From contig CM063498.1 in assembly GCA_032207245.1 (NCBI GenBank), positions 56,897,807 to 56,961,806 of the forward strand: 64,000 nt of DNA. Direction: 5' to 3'. The notes under the pieces were generated by a model. The model was not told where the DNA came from and searched no databases. It saw only the letters and a list, made by a program, of their open reading frames with translations. This document shows, one piece after another, positions 26,301 to 41,111 of the stretch. The translations under genes and the position numbers were made by a program. How positions within the stretch are numbered: position 1 is the stretch's first letter; each line of letters opens with the position of its first letter. This DNA is from Pardosa pseudoannulata (lineage: Eukaryota > Arthropoda > Arachnida > Araneae > Lycosidae).

Positions 26301-28958
26301 ATGTTGAAGCATCTTCTGCTCCCTGTGAATGCAACCAACCAGCTACTTCTTCATCTGCAGAAGAAAATAAAAATCAGCCTGCTTCAGCTTCTGCATCAAC
26401 AACAAATGGGGCACAAACTTCTGGGAGTACTGAAGCATCTGGAAGCAGTTCGGCTCCTACCAGGGAATCTCAGTTACGGTTAATTTTCCAATTTATTTAT
26501 TTATTTTTGTCTAATGAAATTAAATAAAATTGCTTGACTAATATACTAATTGAAATATTTTTCTGTACATAAATCTCTTGTATTGTCATGCTCAACTCTT
26601 TCATTTATTCATTTATACGCACATACATACATGCAATATATAAAAAATTATCCTAATAAGTGACAAAATTATATTCTCATTTGATGATGAAAAAGAACCC
26701 TAATTTTGAATTCCATTTCTTGGGGACAAAATCATTAACATGCATTGTTAATATTTGCATTGGTTCTCATTTAAGGTAGGTGATATTGATTATTGTACCT
26801 CATAACCACCTATTTTTTTTACAAGCTGGTATTTCTTATGGTCCCCTAAAGCTAAGGTAAGCTTTAATTTCCTATGATTTATGAGATTCCATTTTGAGTG
26901 ACAATCTAGCTGCATTCCTCTGGCATATTTTGAAGTGTTCAGATGCACTCAAGTGCTATTGCAACTTAAATAAAACTTGAGTTAGAAGGGACTTTGGCTA
27001 TGTCTGTCCTCTTGTTTTGTGTGCAATTTTAATGCCTGAAACTGAAAATATTTCTGAGTCTAGCAAGGAAAATTAAATAAGGGTTGGAGTTTTGGCGTTT
27101 CCCCCTCCAAAATTGCATATTAAAAATTTTAGATATGTTATACATATATGTAGTTGAACTGTCTTATTAGACAATTACCTTGTTATGGCTAAGGTTTTGT
27201 AATAACTGAGTATACTGTAAATATCAGAAAATATAAAACAGGGTTCACACATTCCTGTAAAAGCTTTTTAAAATCCTTTAATTATGTGGGGTTTTTTTTG
27301 GGGTGGTGGTGGAGAGGGGGCTAAATCTCTTAAAGCCCTTAATTTTTAATCTGGGCCTATAATTCTTGGATTATTATTTTTTTAACATCCATGTAAAGAA
27401 TCCGTGTAAATAAATATTTTATATACTCTTATAACAACTTAGCCAGCTAGCTAAAAACTTAAAATTCCATAGACCAGAAAAAATTGAGGAAATTTATCCC
27501 CAAACTTGAAAATTTTTATTTTGCATATTTAAGATGTTTGATGTACTCCAATTTATTTTTTGTTAGAAGAATTAGGTTTATTAATTGCTCATCCTACTTA
27601 TTGTCTATTAGAAATATTGGAGAATAAGTGTTGATAATTTTAAAGTAGTTTACAAAGATTAAAATTTGTTATGCAAGTGAAAATAAAATTGCTCAACATA
27701 CAATAATGTATTACAAGATTAACTATAGTTTGAGAATTTACTTTATTTAGATGATAAAATATTTTAATGTACACTTTAATGAGTTCAATTTTTGTAGATG
27801 TTGGTAACTAATGTTTATTGTTGATGGAAAATTTTTGAATTTTAGCAGGCAACCTAGTGTTCAAACTTTTGCTAATTTAATGGAAGAAGTTATTAGAGTA
27901 AATGCTCGGCTAGAACCTTGCTTAGAAAAATGCAGAGATTTAATTAGGAATGATGCTGTTTTGACTGGATCTGTAAGTATTTTTATATTATAACTGTACA
28001 TATGTATCTTGTAATACTACATACAACATACATTCAAGATAATTAATACGTAAATATGTATCTAATTTAGATAATATGAAGGCTTATAGGGAAGGGGGGT
28101 TGTTTTGGAATGAAAGGGGAAAATCTTCTACTGATGCTAATTTTATATATTTTGAAAATTTCACGTAAAGCAGATAAGTCTTTTTTAATTCTGTCAAATG
28201 GTATGAAAAATTTTAAACCATAAATCCATACTTTAAACATTGGCATCCACAGGGCCTACACATTAATCCTACATTAGATATTGACTTATGTCAGGTACTC
28301 AATTTGTAGATTCTTTTTTTATATTGAATATGTCAAACTAATGAACATGCAATAATTTGATAAAAATTTATTAATTTGTTATGTCATAAAAAATGCTGAA
28401 AGATTTATTGTAATATTAGAAATATATTGTTTCTTAAAAGAAGGGAAAAAAGTATATTTTTTAACATAGTCACTTGGAAGTTTGAATTTAGTCTGGAAAA
28501 AGTTTGTTTATCATTTTAGTTTTGAAATAGCCAGAAATTCATATTTTTAGACCTAGAAGTACATTTTCAAGAAAAAATGTTTAAATCATCTTTTTAAAAG
28601 CTTTAAGTATGGCAATAAAGTTTAATTCTGTTTTTACTGTTCATTTTAATATTGTTTTATATTTTTCAAGTAGTTTGATTGGAGTGCCTTTTTGTTTCTC
28701 AGCAAATAGTTGAAGCTCACCGGCTCTTCAGTAAAACATCTCAACTTCTTCACTTTTTAAGCCATGCATATCATTCTTTAAGCGATTTGCATATAAATTA
28801 CTCTTCTCCTCCTCCCAGAAGTCCCCGTGTTCGCATAATATCCTCTTCACCTACTATCTTCCAGCAGGCAATTCCTCTTCAGGTAAGTTTGTTATTACTC
28901 TTTTTTTGTTTAATATTTATTTTTTTTTCTACAGCCTCCCTCTCCCATGAAAGACCAG

Positions 28959-29011
<53 letters not shown>

Positions 29012-32000
29012 TTCATATTCATATTCAAAAATTATTTATAAGTGAGTATGTGTAGCTGTTTTATACCTTTTTAATTAGGTAGGTTGCACCTTCTTGAGTA
29101 AAGTGCATTGCAGAGATAGAGCAAAATGCATCAGCATGTGGCTTATGGGCTTTATATAAATAGGCAAATTTTTATGTGGAAGATATAGTTTTAAAAATTT
29201 TTAAATAGTGTTAAGCAGCTAATTTTCCGGTTGTTTGATATTGAATATAAAAAGTCAAAGAAGTTGGTGTAAGACTTCATAAGAAAATTACAATTTCTTT
29301 TCTGGTTGGCTGCATAGATTCAAAGAATGTAAAGGGAAACAAAAGTAAAGATTGCTTAACTCTTTTATTCTGAAGTAATTCAGATGAATTAAAAAAAAAT
29401 CTAAATTATTTAATGGTTTTGAAACTTGTGTAACTGCATTGTTAAAAAAATGTTAAATCCATGCTATTACCATATGACCAATAAAGGAAAGCTTTTTATG
29501 ATGGATCAGTGCACAAGATTCACGAGATATAGATTTTGTACAAAATATAAGGCTTATTTTCTTTTCTTGTTAATTATGAGTTCTTTGTAACCATTGGACT
29601 TAAATCTAGTAAGGAATTAAGTGTTTTTATTGTGAATGTTTAGTGAAACTAACAGTGAAAAATTTAATGTCTGGCAATACTATCATTAACGAAAAGGTAA
29701 AGATTTTAGAGGCTATGAATTTGATTGCTCTAGCTTGGGACTAAGTGAAGGCACAATTTTTCAAGAAATTCAAATTCATAGTTATGTAATCTACTGGTAG
29801 TTGTGTCATTATATAGTGATTTTACTTAGGGGCTATTTGAATAGTTTTTCAGATTTAATTATATCAAAATTGCTTTCAGTTGTTGAATTTATTAAATCAC
29901 ATGTTGCCAAAGAGAAAAGCAAGAGTAATGATGACTACAACATCACTGAAGTCCCTATCTCGCTAGAAATTTTCAGTGAGTTGGTATCCTGACTAAAAAT
30001 TCAAAGATAATTTTTTTTGTGTCATAATACTCCCCCTCCCTTTTCAAAAAAAAAAAAAAAAACCCTTCAGCTTTTAAATAGTGTAAAATTTCTTATTAAA
30101 TGTGAGGAGAAATGTTCCTGCCAAACCAAAAATTTTTGGTTTTTATAAAATAAGTACTATTTTAGAAAATACGTTAGCTTGTTTTTATTTTGTTAATCTT
30201 CATTTGGAGACATTGTCTTATAAATTTTGTCTTGTTCATTCATCACTAATATTGAAACTAAACAACTGAACTAATATTAAAACTGCAATTTAATATTTTC
30301 TAACTGCATTGGAACTGGGCAATCTGCAATTTCAAAGTAATATTTCATTTATACATAATCTTTTGTGGTATCTCAAAAAACATATAAATGGGGCAGTAGT
30401 ATATATTCCATTTGTACATTTGCATTTTGTCAATTACTTTTTTTAAAGCCAGTTGCTTGAAAAATGTACAAAAGAGGCTCCACTGCAATAAAATTTCAGC
30501 ATATTGTAAAAATAAGTGTACTTGTGTGAATTATTTATTACTAAAAGCATTGTTATTTTTGCATATAAATAATTAAAATAATATTTAAAAGTATTAAAAT
30601 GTAGATGAGATCTTGGTGTGTGCAAACCATATCAGTTTTGGCTGCAAATGTGTTAATTCTCTCCAAGTCACCCCCTAGAATTTCAATTTATTTCATACTT
30701 CCAGTAAGATTGATTATAACTGTTTATGACAGAAACCAATGAAAACATCATTTGTCTATTACATTTAATTTTTGTTATACATGTATAATACCTATTAATT
30801 AGCAACTTTATTAGAGAATTTTAATTTCATTTCTATATCATTTCCAGGCACAGATTAACATTAGCAGTAGTGTTATTCCACCACCTTCAAGTTCAAGCAC
30901 AAGTACTACATCTTCAAATAGCACTACTACCACAACTACTACTGCTTCCAGTACCCAGAACACAACATCTGAAGTAATTTCATAATCTTGATACATTTAC
31001 AAAAATATTTGTTGAATTTGTGAACTCCCTCTCCTCTAAAGGCATATTTAGGATATGTTTTTTTAAGTTAATTCAACTGGCTTACCCCATTGTTTTATCC
31101 ATATTAAGTGCTTATTATTTTATTAATTTTTGGCAGATTTTAGGCATTTGCTAATGAAATAATATGTATATATATTATATAAAATGAGAAGATAAAACCT
31201 TCAGGCTTTATCATATGTCAGGCTTTGCATTTATTGTTATATCCTGTGTTCTTTTTGTTACTTTGGATTTATTGCTAAATCTAACTAAATATTAAAATTT
31301 GTATTTTGTACCCAAGTTAAAAAAAATATTAATCTATTATAATGCTCTTTATGATTTTTTCAGCAATGATATATTAAAATAGTTTTTTGAATTAAGATTA
31401 ATTTAGAAACTAAATTTTATTAAGTTAAATTTAACTTCTCTTTTGTGGAAAAGTATGCTTACCATCTCTTGCTGGATGTTATTAAAGAGTAGGACATTTT
31501 ATTATTCATATTTCATTTTATTTTGCACAAGCTTACTTGCATATTTTGCAGATACAATTTAAAAATGAAGGGGTAGGATATTAAATGAGTAAAGGGGGTA
31601 TGTGCAATAGAAATTGGCTTCCTACCGTTCTCTTTTCATTTAAAGCGAACCTTAATTGTTAAAACCATGATATAAGGTTAAGATGTTTATTTTCTTTGTT
31701 ATTTTAGAAGTTATTGATAAATGACAGATCTTGTAAGAGGTGTTTAAATGGATAAATATAATTTTGACTAAGAGCAAAAATTTTTACTTCCAGATATTTG
31801 CTTTGATGTTTAGATATCCAGGCATTGTACTGGATATCTGAAATTCAGCTGGATACCAGATATGTTTCATGCCTAGTATTAATATTATCATTTATTTATG
31901 TAGACCAGGACAACAACTTCTTATCCAACAAGGACTAGCAGTGGATCTCGTACTGTACCTTTGCCACGAATATCTTCAGTATCTTCACTATCTCCTGGTT

Positions 32001-32438
32001 CTTTTCAGTCTCTTTTGAGAAATCAAAATCCAATGTTTTTTATGGAGGTAACTCCAGGATCAATTACAATTGATAGCATATCTGCTGCAATGGATGCAAC
32101 TGTTGGTACAATTCATATACATGATGATGATTCTGATGCTTCAAGCAGAGGTAATTCTTAGCATTTAGTATCTTTATTTGTGATAAGAGGAAACTTTGAT
32201 AGCTTGTAGTAGAATTTGATTTTTGGTTCTTAAGTGGTCTGATATCTTTTAACTGCCGCAGAACCAATTTTATTTTCAACCATCTGTAACATAATACCAT
32301 ATTTTTAGAAGAATTATATTTCTACTGGTCACAAAGGTAGCTTTTTGTTTTCTTGGGTTATGTAACTTCAAAATTATTCTATAATTAATAGAAATTAAAA
32401 AAAGTTCTATAGTTATCTTATTGCATACAACATTGCTC

Positions 32439-32484
<46 letters not shown>

Positions 32485-35400
32485 GCAGAATTTATTTAAG
32501 ATTAATACAATTTGTTTTCAAAATGATCAACTATCATTCTATTTCTGTTCTACAAACTTTAATTGCACCTGAACTGAGTTAATTGTTTCAATTTTTAAAT
32601 ATTTTTTACAGGATCTTATTTTTTCATGTATAAGATATATTTTCACAACTAACTAAAAATGAATCTTTTATCTGAGTTGATAAATAAAAAATAGTTACTC
32701 TCAAAAAATGTATAAGGGGCAGCATTTGCTTAATCTTCTAATGAGTTTCTGTTAAATTTTCTTTAAACTTAAAACAAAATGGTTTCAATAAAGAATACAT
32801 AACTATTGATTTTGTATTTTAAATTTATATTTAGAAGAATGTGAAAATGTAGTATCAGTTCAAAGCATGTTATTTGAAAATTTGAAGCATTGTGGTATAA
32901 TTTTATACAGAAGTTTGATTTTAAAAAAATTCTCATAAGTTTGTATCTGGACAAAAGCTATGTTGGACAATGAAAAGGCTCCTAAGTACTTCCATGAAGA
33001 ATATTGTGAAATTTAACATTGATCTTCTATGGAAGTTAATAAAAAGCCAAATATTGTCATAATTCCTTTATGTCCAGATAGATGAAGAGCATGTTGATGA
33101 TGTATTATGTTTAAATTTAGAAATGCCATTAGACATAGTAGGAGAAATAGTGGGACCTATGGTTCAACACTTGATTAAAAAATGAAATTGATGCCGTGGT
33201 TATAGTGACTTGCAACTGGGAAAAAGTTGAAGCCATTTATGACAGCCAAAAGTTACTGTAGGCAATAATTATCTGTAATAAAGTCATTAAATCTCTAGAT
33301 GTAAAATATTTCAAAAGCTTCCGTGTTTTTGAATGATGATTTTTTTTATACAGCTTTGGACTGCTTTTGTGAAAGGGCAACATTTTGTAAACTAGTTTTC
33401 TGGAAATGCCTACATTGTGTTAACGTAAAAATCAAGTTGGGTGCAATTCAAATGCAATAAAGTTTTCATTAATAGGTTATGCAAAAAAATTTATATTTAT
33501 AGGAATAAATGTGTGGAGTTACTGGAAAAAAATCAGTGAAATTTTGATGTTTTATAAATTTTTGTTAAATCAAGAAAATTTTGATAATGCATAATTCATG
33601 AGAAAGGTAGCTTAGCATTCAGTAAGAATTCAATTTTTCTCAATAAACAATTTTAAGTAATAGGAGATAAAATGAGGTTAATTTTTACATTGTTAAAAGG
33701 TTCCAACCAAACCTTAATTATTCCTGTTTTAGAAATATTTAAGTTCTTAATATATAAGAAATATTTAAGTTCAATACTTTTTGTCTACTCTTTATAAGAG
33801 AATATGCAAATTATAATTTTGATGATGCAATCTTAAGATTAAAATAAACAAGAAAGACATTTAGTGTGCAGATCAGATATGCTTATTTTTTTAAAGTTAA
33901 ACTTAAATATTTAATTAAAGGGGATTTGTGATATTATATAAAGATTTTAATGTTTTTAAATTTGTGCAAATACATATAAAATATTTTTTTCCATTTTTAT
34001 ATCCTAGATACTCCAACACCTCCTGCTCCAAATACAAGTCAAGCTTCAGAAGCCAGATCTGAAACTCAAACATCACAAACCCAGACCCAAACACCCTCTA
34101 GCAGAACTTCAACATCTTTACCAATACCTCCTTTTACTGGTCAAGCTCCTACTATGATGCCAGCAGTCCGCCATCTGATACCTGTGCCCCTTACATCTAT
34201 GGGTAGTTTACAGACTTTTGATTCGGCTCTACCATGCCATTCTGTATGGGCATTGGACACTTTTCGTAGACGTCATAATGCTGGTGGATCAAGAACAGCT
34301 GTAAGTAATCTCTTTTGTAAAATTTAACTCTTTGTATCTCAACAACTTAGTTTACAATATTTTATCAAATGTATTAAATATTAATTAAAAGAATTCAAAA
34401 GAATAAATGAAATTTATTGGTAAAAACGTGTATTTCCCCTCCACTCAATTAAAAAGGAAAGAATTTTTTCCCCTAAATATATTAGTCTGATACAGGATGT
34501 ATGTTAATTAAATCAGGAATTTTTAAACATTAAAATTAAACTAAACAAAAATTATTTTAATTTTAAATTATTAAATTATAAATTAGTAAGATATATTAAG
34601 GCTGTTTATGAGATTTTTCAGCCTCAATATTAAAAACTTATTACCAGAAGTGCATTTTAAAAGTTTACTATCTGAAATGCATTTTTAAATTTATGGTGGA
34701 TTCATGCCTCTTTTTTTTTTTTTTTTTTTTTTAAAGGCAGCGTAAGTTCTTGTATATAATGATAAAAATTTAGTTTCCTGTACATTTTGTATATAAGTAC
34801 TTGCTTTTGCATGATAAAATAATATTTTAATAGATTACTTCCTTCCCTTCCTCATTTTTTACTTCGTTAGACTTTTGTGTCTATTTACATTTCGTTTTGT
34901 ACTATTTTCATTTAAATTTGTAGCAGGGAATTATTAACCTTCAAATTTTAGAGATAAAGGACAAGTTTTTAGCCATCAATTATCTGTTAAATTGTTCTTT
35001 TGCATATTTTTGTTTTACAAAAATTCCACATTTCCCAAAATAAAAAAGTGTATGGACAAAAATGTTGAAATTTAAATGTTTATACAATGTGCTAGGATTG
35101 AAAAGCTGCCTCATTTTATTTACATCAGTTACCCTTCCAATTTGTAAACCTTACACTGAAAAAAGAAAAAAAAAATTAAAATTAAGTTTAAACAAAATGG
35201 TGGTCAGCTCTCTAAACCACAGATAAATTCAGCAGCTGTGGACAATAAGTCCCATCTAGGAGTCATAAAAGTTACAAAAAAAAAAAAAAAAAGTTTCAGT
35301 CATGGTTGACTTTGATCTCTGTGATAGTTTAACTAATAACTCATTTAAGACCCACTCATGCTGTGGTGATCACTGCTAGTGGATTGGTGACTAGCTGCTT

Positions 35401-38400
35401 GTAAATTGTTAAGAATGGCTATTTCCGGTCTTGATTTTGACAAAATTATCTACATTATAGGCTACCCAGAGAAGTGCTTCTGCATCAGCAGATGGGCGCA
35501 GTCAGCCTACAAATGCACAGGCAACTGCAACACCTACTCCTAATGCACCAGGACGTCAAGATGAGCAACTTGCAGGAATCTTTAATTCTATTGTCAATAG
35601 CTTTAACCAGTCTCTTAATCAAGCAAGTCCAATCAATCAAGGCAAGAATGTTTTTTTTCTAAAATAATTACAGTTCCAATAAGTTTTTCTATCACTAAAA
35701 ATTGAAAATATCTATTTGGTAAACTTCCTGTACATCTCTTATTTTATGATTTTGCAATTCTCCTACTGTTAGGAATTTTCTGTAGTCATTGTGAAAAATC
35801 TAAAGTAACTACTGAAGGTATCAAAATTTAGTATCAATGAAGGTATCAATTTTTGGTATCAAAATTTGACATTTTATCCCTAATTACAAATTTGTGGGGA
35901 ATCTTTAGTTGTCATTTCTAAATGTTTTTTTTAAGTATGAATTCCTTTAAAAATGAAATAACTTAATGTATTGCAAATCAATCATTTTCAATAATAATGT
36001 AATAAAGTATTCATTAGAAACTAACCAAAGTTTATCAATTATTACCAGATGCAGAGTAATTTCGAAAGGCAAAGAGAAAAAGATATTTTCAGTAATATAT
36101 ATATATATATATAATAGTATATATATATCTTTAAGTTTTCTGCTAGAATATTTTACATATCACAATCACATTAAGGCTGTGATACTGTACTTAGTGTGTT
36201 GGAACAAAGCTCTTTAGCAATAAAAATTTCTTATGGAAAAACAAAGTTCAAGCATTAAGGAAATAACCTAGGAATGTCTACCCGACATTACATGCAGGTC
36301 CAGTTCTAAAAAATCTACCATAACACAAAACATCTCATATAAACTTCTCATTTCGCTCATATCAAACAGATGAGTACCAGAAAAATAAACAGTGTAGGCG
36401 TGCTTACCTGGGTAGTTATGCTGGAATAGGAGATCCACTGTAAAGTGACAGCCATGGGACCTATAATCTACACCTATAAATTTATATATATAACGCAAAC
36501 TAAGACTTTTTATATTTTATTCCACACACAGCACGACATATTTACAGGGGACTTAGCACTTTTCCCCGTTAGACAAAGCACACACATATACCACACAAAA
36601 AACAGAACTCACAACAACTTACATAATTAAGAACTAACTAAAAATCAAAAAACAACATTCTTTAGAACATAGTCTGTTCTTCTTTTTCTTGGAACACCTG
36701 GTGCCATCTCTTAGCACTATAGACAACTAGCGTCAATTACGCAACATAGTGAGACATTAAATACTGTTAATTGATTATTAATTAATATTAGAGAGTGTGA
36801 ATGTAGAGCTTTTTTTTAAATTAAAAATTTCTATTAAACTTTTAATTTTATCCTTTTTATTCTAAAATTATATGTAAACTTTCAAAAATTTTCTCCTTAG
36901 CTTTTTAAACATATGCACTATAAAAAGTTTAAAGATTTTTAGATTTTCATCACATGTAATTGTAATTCAAGACAAGTGCTTTCATGATTTTACAAAATAA
37001 CCAGGGATTATATGTAGAATACTTTTTTTCCACAAATTTAAAACTCATCTTTCTGCATTTATTTTCTTTAATTTGAACTTGAAATTCTGTTTAATTTGGT
37101 GTCTGTTTTATATTTTTATAGCATTAACAATGTTAACTAATGTGGCTCTTAGAGAACATAGACCAAGCCGACCCGATGGTGGAAATCAGAACAGTAGAGA
37201 AAGACCTCAGAGAGTAAGTTAAATTTTGATAGTGGTTTATCACTGCCTGAGATACTTATTTTAATGTTAATTTATCTGTAAAATTTTATCTACCTCAATG
37301 ATTCTGTTATGTATACCAAATTACTAAATTTATGCAACAAACTACTTAACAGTTTCTAATATGTTTAATTCATGCATATAATTTTTTTTTTATTGTAATG
37401 CTATATTTTTAGAGTTGTCTCTTGTTACTAAATTGCTTATATTTACACCTTTTGTTCACATTTTGTTCTGACTAGGATAATGTTTAGTTCGATATGGCCT
37501 TCAGAGAGAATTATATAGCGGTAGAATTTAGATTATTGTTACAGTATTATAGTGACATAATATATGGAGATTCCTTGTTTATGCTTGCAAATGTGGCAGT
37601 AATGTATAACTGTATATAAACGTTGTCATAAATATCTTTTTAGAGCAAAGACTCAAGCAATAAGACCAAGAATAATCCGAGAGGATTTTATTTGCAGTCT
37701 TACATATTGGAAAATGAAATGTTTTTATTTATGTTTTCTTACACCTGCTTGGTTTTGTAATCTTGATTCTTTAAATAATCTCTTGTCATTGAATTTTTTT
37801 TTTCAGTCTGACAGCACTCGTTCAGCTAATATTAATATAGCTCATGATTTGACAAATCGTTCTTCTGATCGAGTTTATCCAGACTTAATGCAAGTAAGTC
37901 TTCTCACAATACTCAATTTATGAATATAAATATTTTGAATTCTACATTTGTCTTTCCTAAAATTTAAGAGTACTTTCATCATTGTAAGGAGAATGGAATG
38001 ATTTCGGTGAAATATTTGAGCATGCATGTCTTTTTAGAATAGAGATATATAAATCATATAAATTTACTAATAAAATACATGCACACCATATTTTATATTT
38101 AGTTATTAAAATATGGTTTATCATTTAATAAATTGTGCCCTTTTAATTATCTCTGGAACTCCATAGTTTCTTTGGAAAAGTCATGTAAATCTGCAGCTCC
38201 ACATATTATATATTATGCTCCAGAAAACTGCTGCAGTGCAAAGTGAAGAGGTTTTTCCTTATGAAAGGGATTTTATTTATGAGAAATCCTTTAATACTGC
38301 GATATTCAGAAAATAAAACTTCAGGTACTATTGGTAGTATACTCCTCAAAAACTCCTTTTAAAAAATTCTTTAAGAAAAGCAGCCATATTTGAAATAAAT

Positions 38401-41080
38401 CACTAAAACTGAAAGCTGAGCAAATAGTTTCTTAAAGATATTGCATTGCTTGAACCCGAGAAAAGGGGTGTAATAAAAACTGATTTATATTCTGCAGTAT
38501 CCCCCTGTTATTTCTTAAAACTTTATTAGTAATAATAATTTATATTTTACATAAAAATTTGGGGATGGGGGGACTGTTATTACAAGTTTATTTTCTGGAA
38601 TCAATTAGTTCAAGTACACTTGTGGGTTTGTTGGGTTGTATTATTATTTTTTGCTATACTTCAGGCAGTTTTACTATGATAGGTATATTCCTGAGGGAAA
38701 TAACTCCCCCTTTTTTCCCCTTATTCTCATAATGTTTCTTTTTCTCTCCCAAAACTTGCCGAATGGTAGAGTGCTGCTCTTCGGAACCGGAGTTCGTAGG
38801 TTCGAATCCCGCTGCTGGCATGGATGTTTGTAGCCGTTCGGAATCTGCTTTAAACTGTAGGTCCCGGTCTCATTAGTCCTCGTGTGCAAAACAGTAGACC
38901 GTAGCGCTCCAAACCAAACCAAACCTCTCCCAAAACTTTACAGACTGATAACAACTACATAAACAGGAGTTTTTTGGATTCCTTTTGCAACTCTCTCTCC
39001 ATGTTTTTATAACAGGTAGATGGATAACACTGTTGGCCTTTGGCCTTTCAAACCTGTGTATATGCACACACACAAGAAAATTAGCCCCTATTATTTTCAC
39101 TAATGAATAGAATTAACTGTAGAATAAAATTTTTCCACTTAAGTGGTTTATATAAGGGTTGTAGAACATTGCTCTTTTAAGATCCTTAAAAAATGTTAAG
39201 ATTCCATATAAAATCCTTAATTTTTACTCTCAAAAACTTGTATGAATCTTGTATTTTAATTTTTCGTACATATTTAACTGTTTATGATGAGGGTTTTTAT
39301 GTTATATTAAAGATATATAAAAGTATTATTTTGAAGCTACTTTTAATTAGGATTTTTGTTGGGCAATGTTTAAAGAAAATAAAAAAACTTAAATTATTTC
39401 TACTTTTAATTAGACTATTAGATACTTTAATCTACTCTCATTTTGTCTGTTTTTTTCTTTTTTCTTTTAAATAAAAAGATGATTTTATTCAAAGTTGTTT
39501 CTTCTTGTGTATTTTGCAAGATTATAAATATTATTGAAAAATTAGAGGACCATATATTACTACAGAAGTAATAAATTAGATGCGATTAACAAAATTGTTT
39601 AATTTAGTTATGTTGAAAATTGTAAAAACATAATTGAAAATAATTCTTTCTTTAAATTTTTCAGCTTTTAAGAGAAAGTGCTCCACCTGAAACAATGAAT
39701 TTGAGTATGGCAGAAATTCTTGGTGGTAATAGAAATGTTGAAATTCAGGAAAATGGTAATTTTTACTTTCCTCACATATCTTAAAATATTGATTATATTG
39801 TTATATATCACTTAAAATGACTTTGCCTTATTGATTATTTATACAACTTCATGAAATATATTAACAGTTCACATTTATTTTATTAAGAAAATGCATAATT
39901 TTTTGTATTATGGTCATTTCTCAGAAACTTAAAACTCATATTTTATCGACATTATGATTTGGAAGAATTTGTGCTCTGAGGATTTGTACTAATGATCTCT
40001 GGATTCTGGAGATATAAAATTATGAATTGTTTCTGTTTACTTTGAAAGTGAATCAAAGAATACATCACATTCTGATTCTCAAATGAACTGCTGTGTTATG
40101 GTCTATAAACCCCTGAATCATCAAATAATCAATTTAAACTTAGTGAGTGATTTTGACAGCATATTCCTGGAAGGTTCTGAAAAAGGGTAGAAATGTTTTG
40201 TGATGCAAGTCATGGAGTCTGGAAAGCCTGTGAGACCATGTAACAGCAGTTAAAGGTTAAAATTTTAAAGAGATGCCATTTTCATTGAATGAAGATGAAA
40301 ATACAGGCAATACTCAAGAGCACATACACATCATATCAAGGTTGGAAAAAAACCATGATTTTTTAAAATTTTTTTAAAAAAATCCGATTTTTTTAAATTT
40401 AAATTGGATCTTTTTTATTTTTTTTTATTTCTAAATACTAATTTTATTTTATTTTATTTTATTTTTTTTTTTTGCAACATACATAGACTAATTTGTTATA
40501 AGAAGTAACATCTTATTACACACTGATTACCTAAAATGAAATATATAAATTTTAATCTAAATACATTCTATTATTTTGTAATTGGATGGTGCAAACTAAA
40601 TAATATGTGAATTTAAAGAATTAAATATTCTTTTAATGCAAACTATTTATTTAAAAAAACAAATCACAATTATTTCAATATTTATAAGCATCAAATTAAG
40701 GATTTAATTGTTTCAATAAAAACACTAGCTTTGATGCTTTATCCACTCCTAATTTGTTATGAAGGCTAAAATGAACAATATCAAAGGAAGAAAACTGTCT
40801 TTCCATTCCAGCAGATGAAGCCACGGCTGTTGTTATTTGGTAGATAAACTAGATTTCTAGTTCTGTAAATACTCTTTACCTTCCATTACATAAAATGAAT
40901 TCCACCTGTCATAATCAATAATTGTACTACCCCTGCTACATACTTTTTGATAACAACCCTTACATTCTTGGAAAGCACATGCTATCTATACACTTATTTA
41001 CTTATTGGCATTACTGTGCTGACTGATTCCCAATTCTCCTGTCTTTGGAATATAGGTTTTAAAAGAAGAGTTTAAATTAG

Positions 41081-41111
<31 letters not shown>

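Noticed and set aside
29801..29992. 63-codon plus-strand frame in BAG6 intron 11
   Set aside because: The end looks coding-like, but there is no supporting splice site or family match.
36268..36630. 76-codon minus and 61-codon plus frames
   Set aside because: Both fall inside the solo LTR, which is not expected to encode protein.
38674..38922. 82-codon minus-strand open frame
   Set aside because: Translated SINE and flank, with no protein family.
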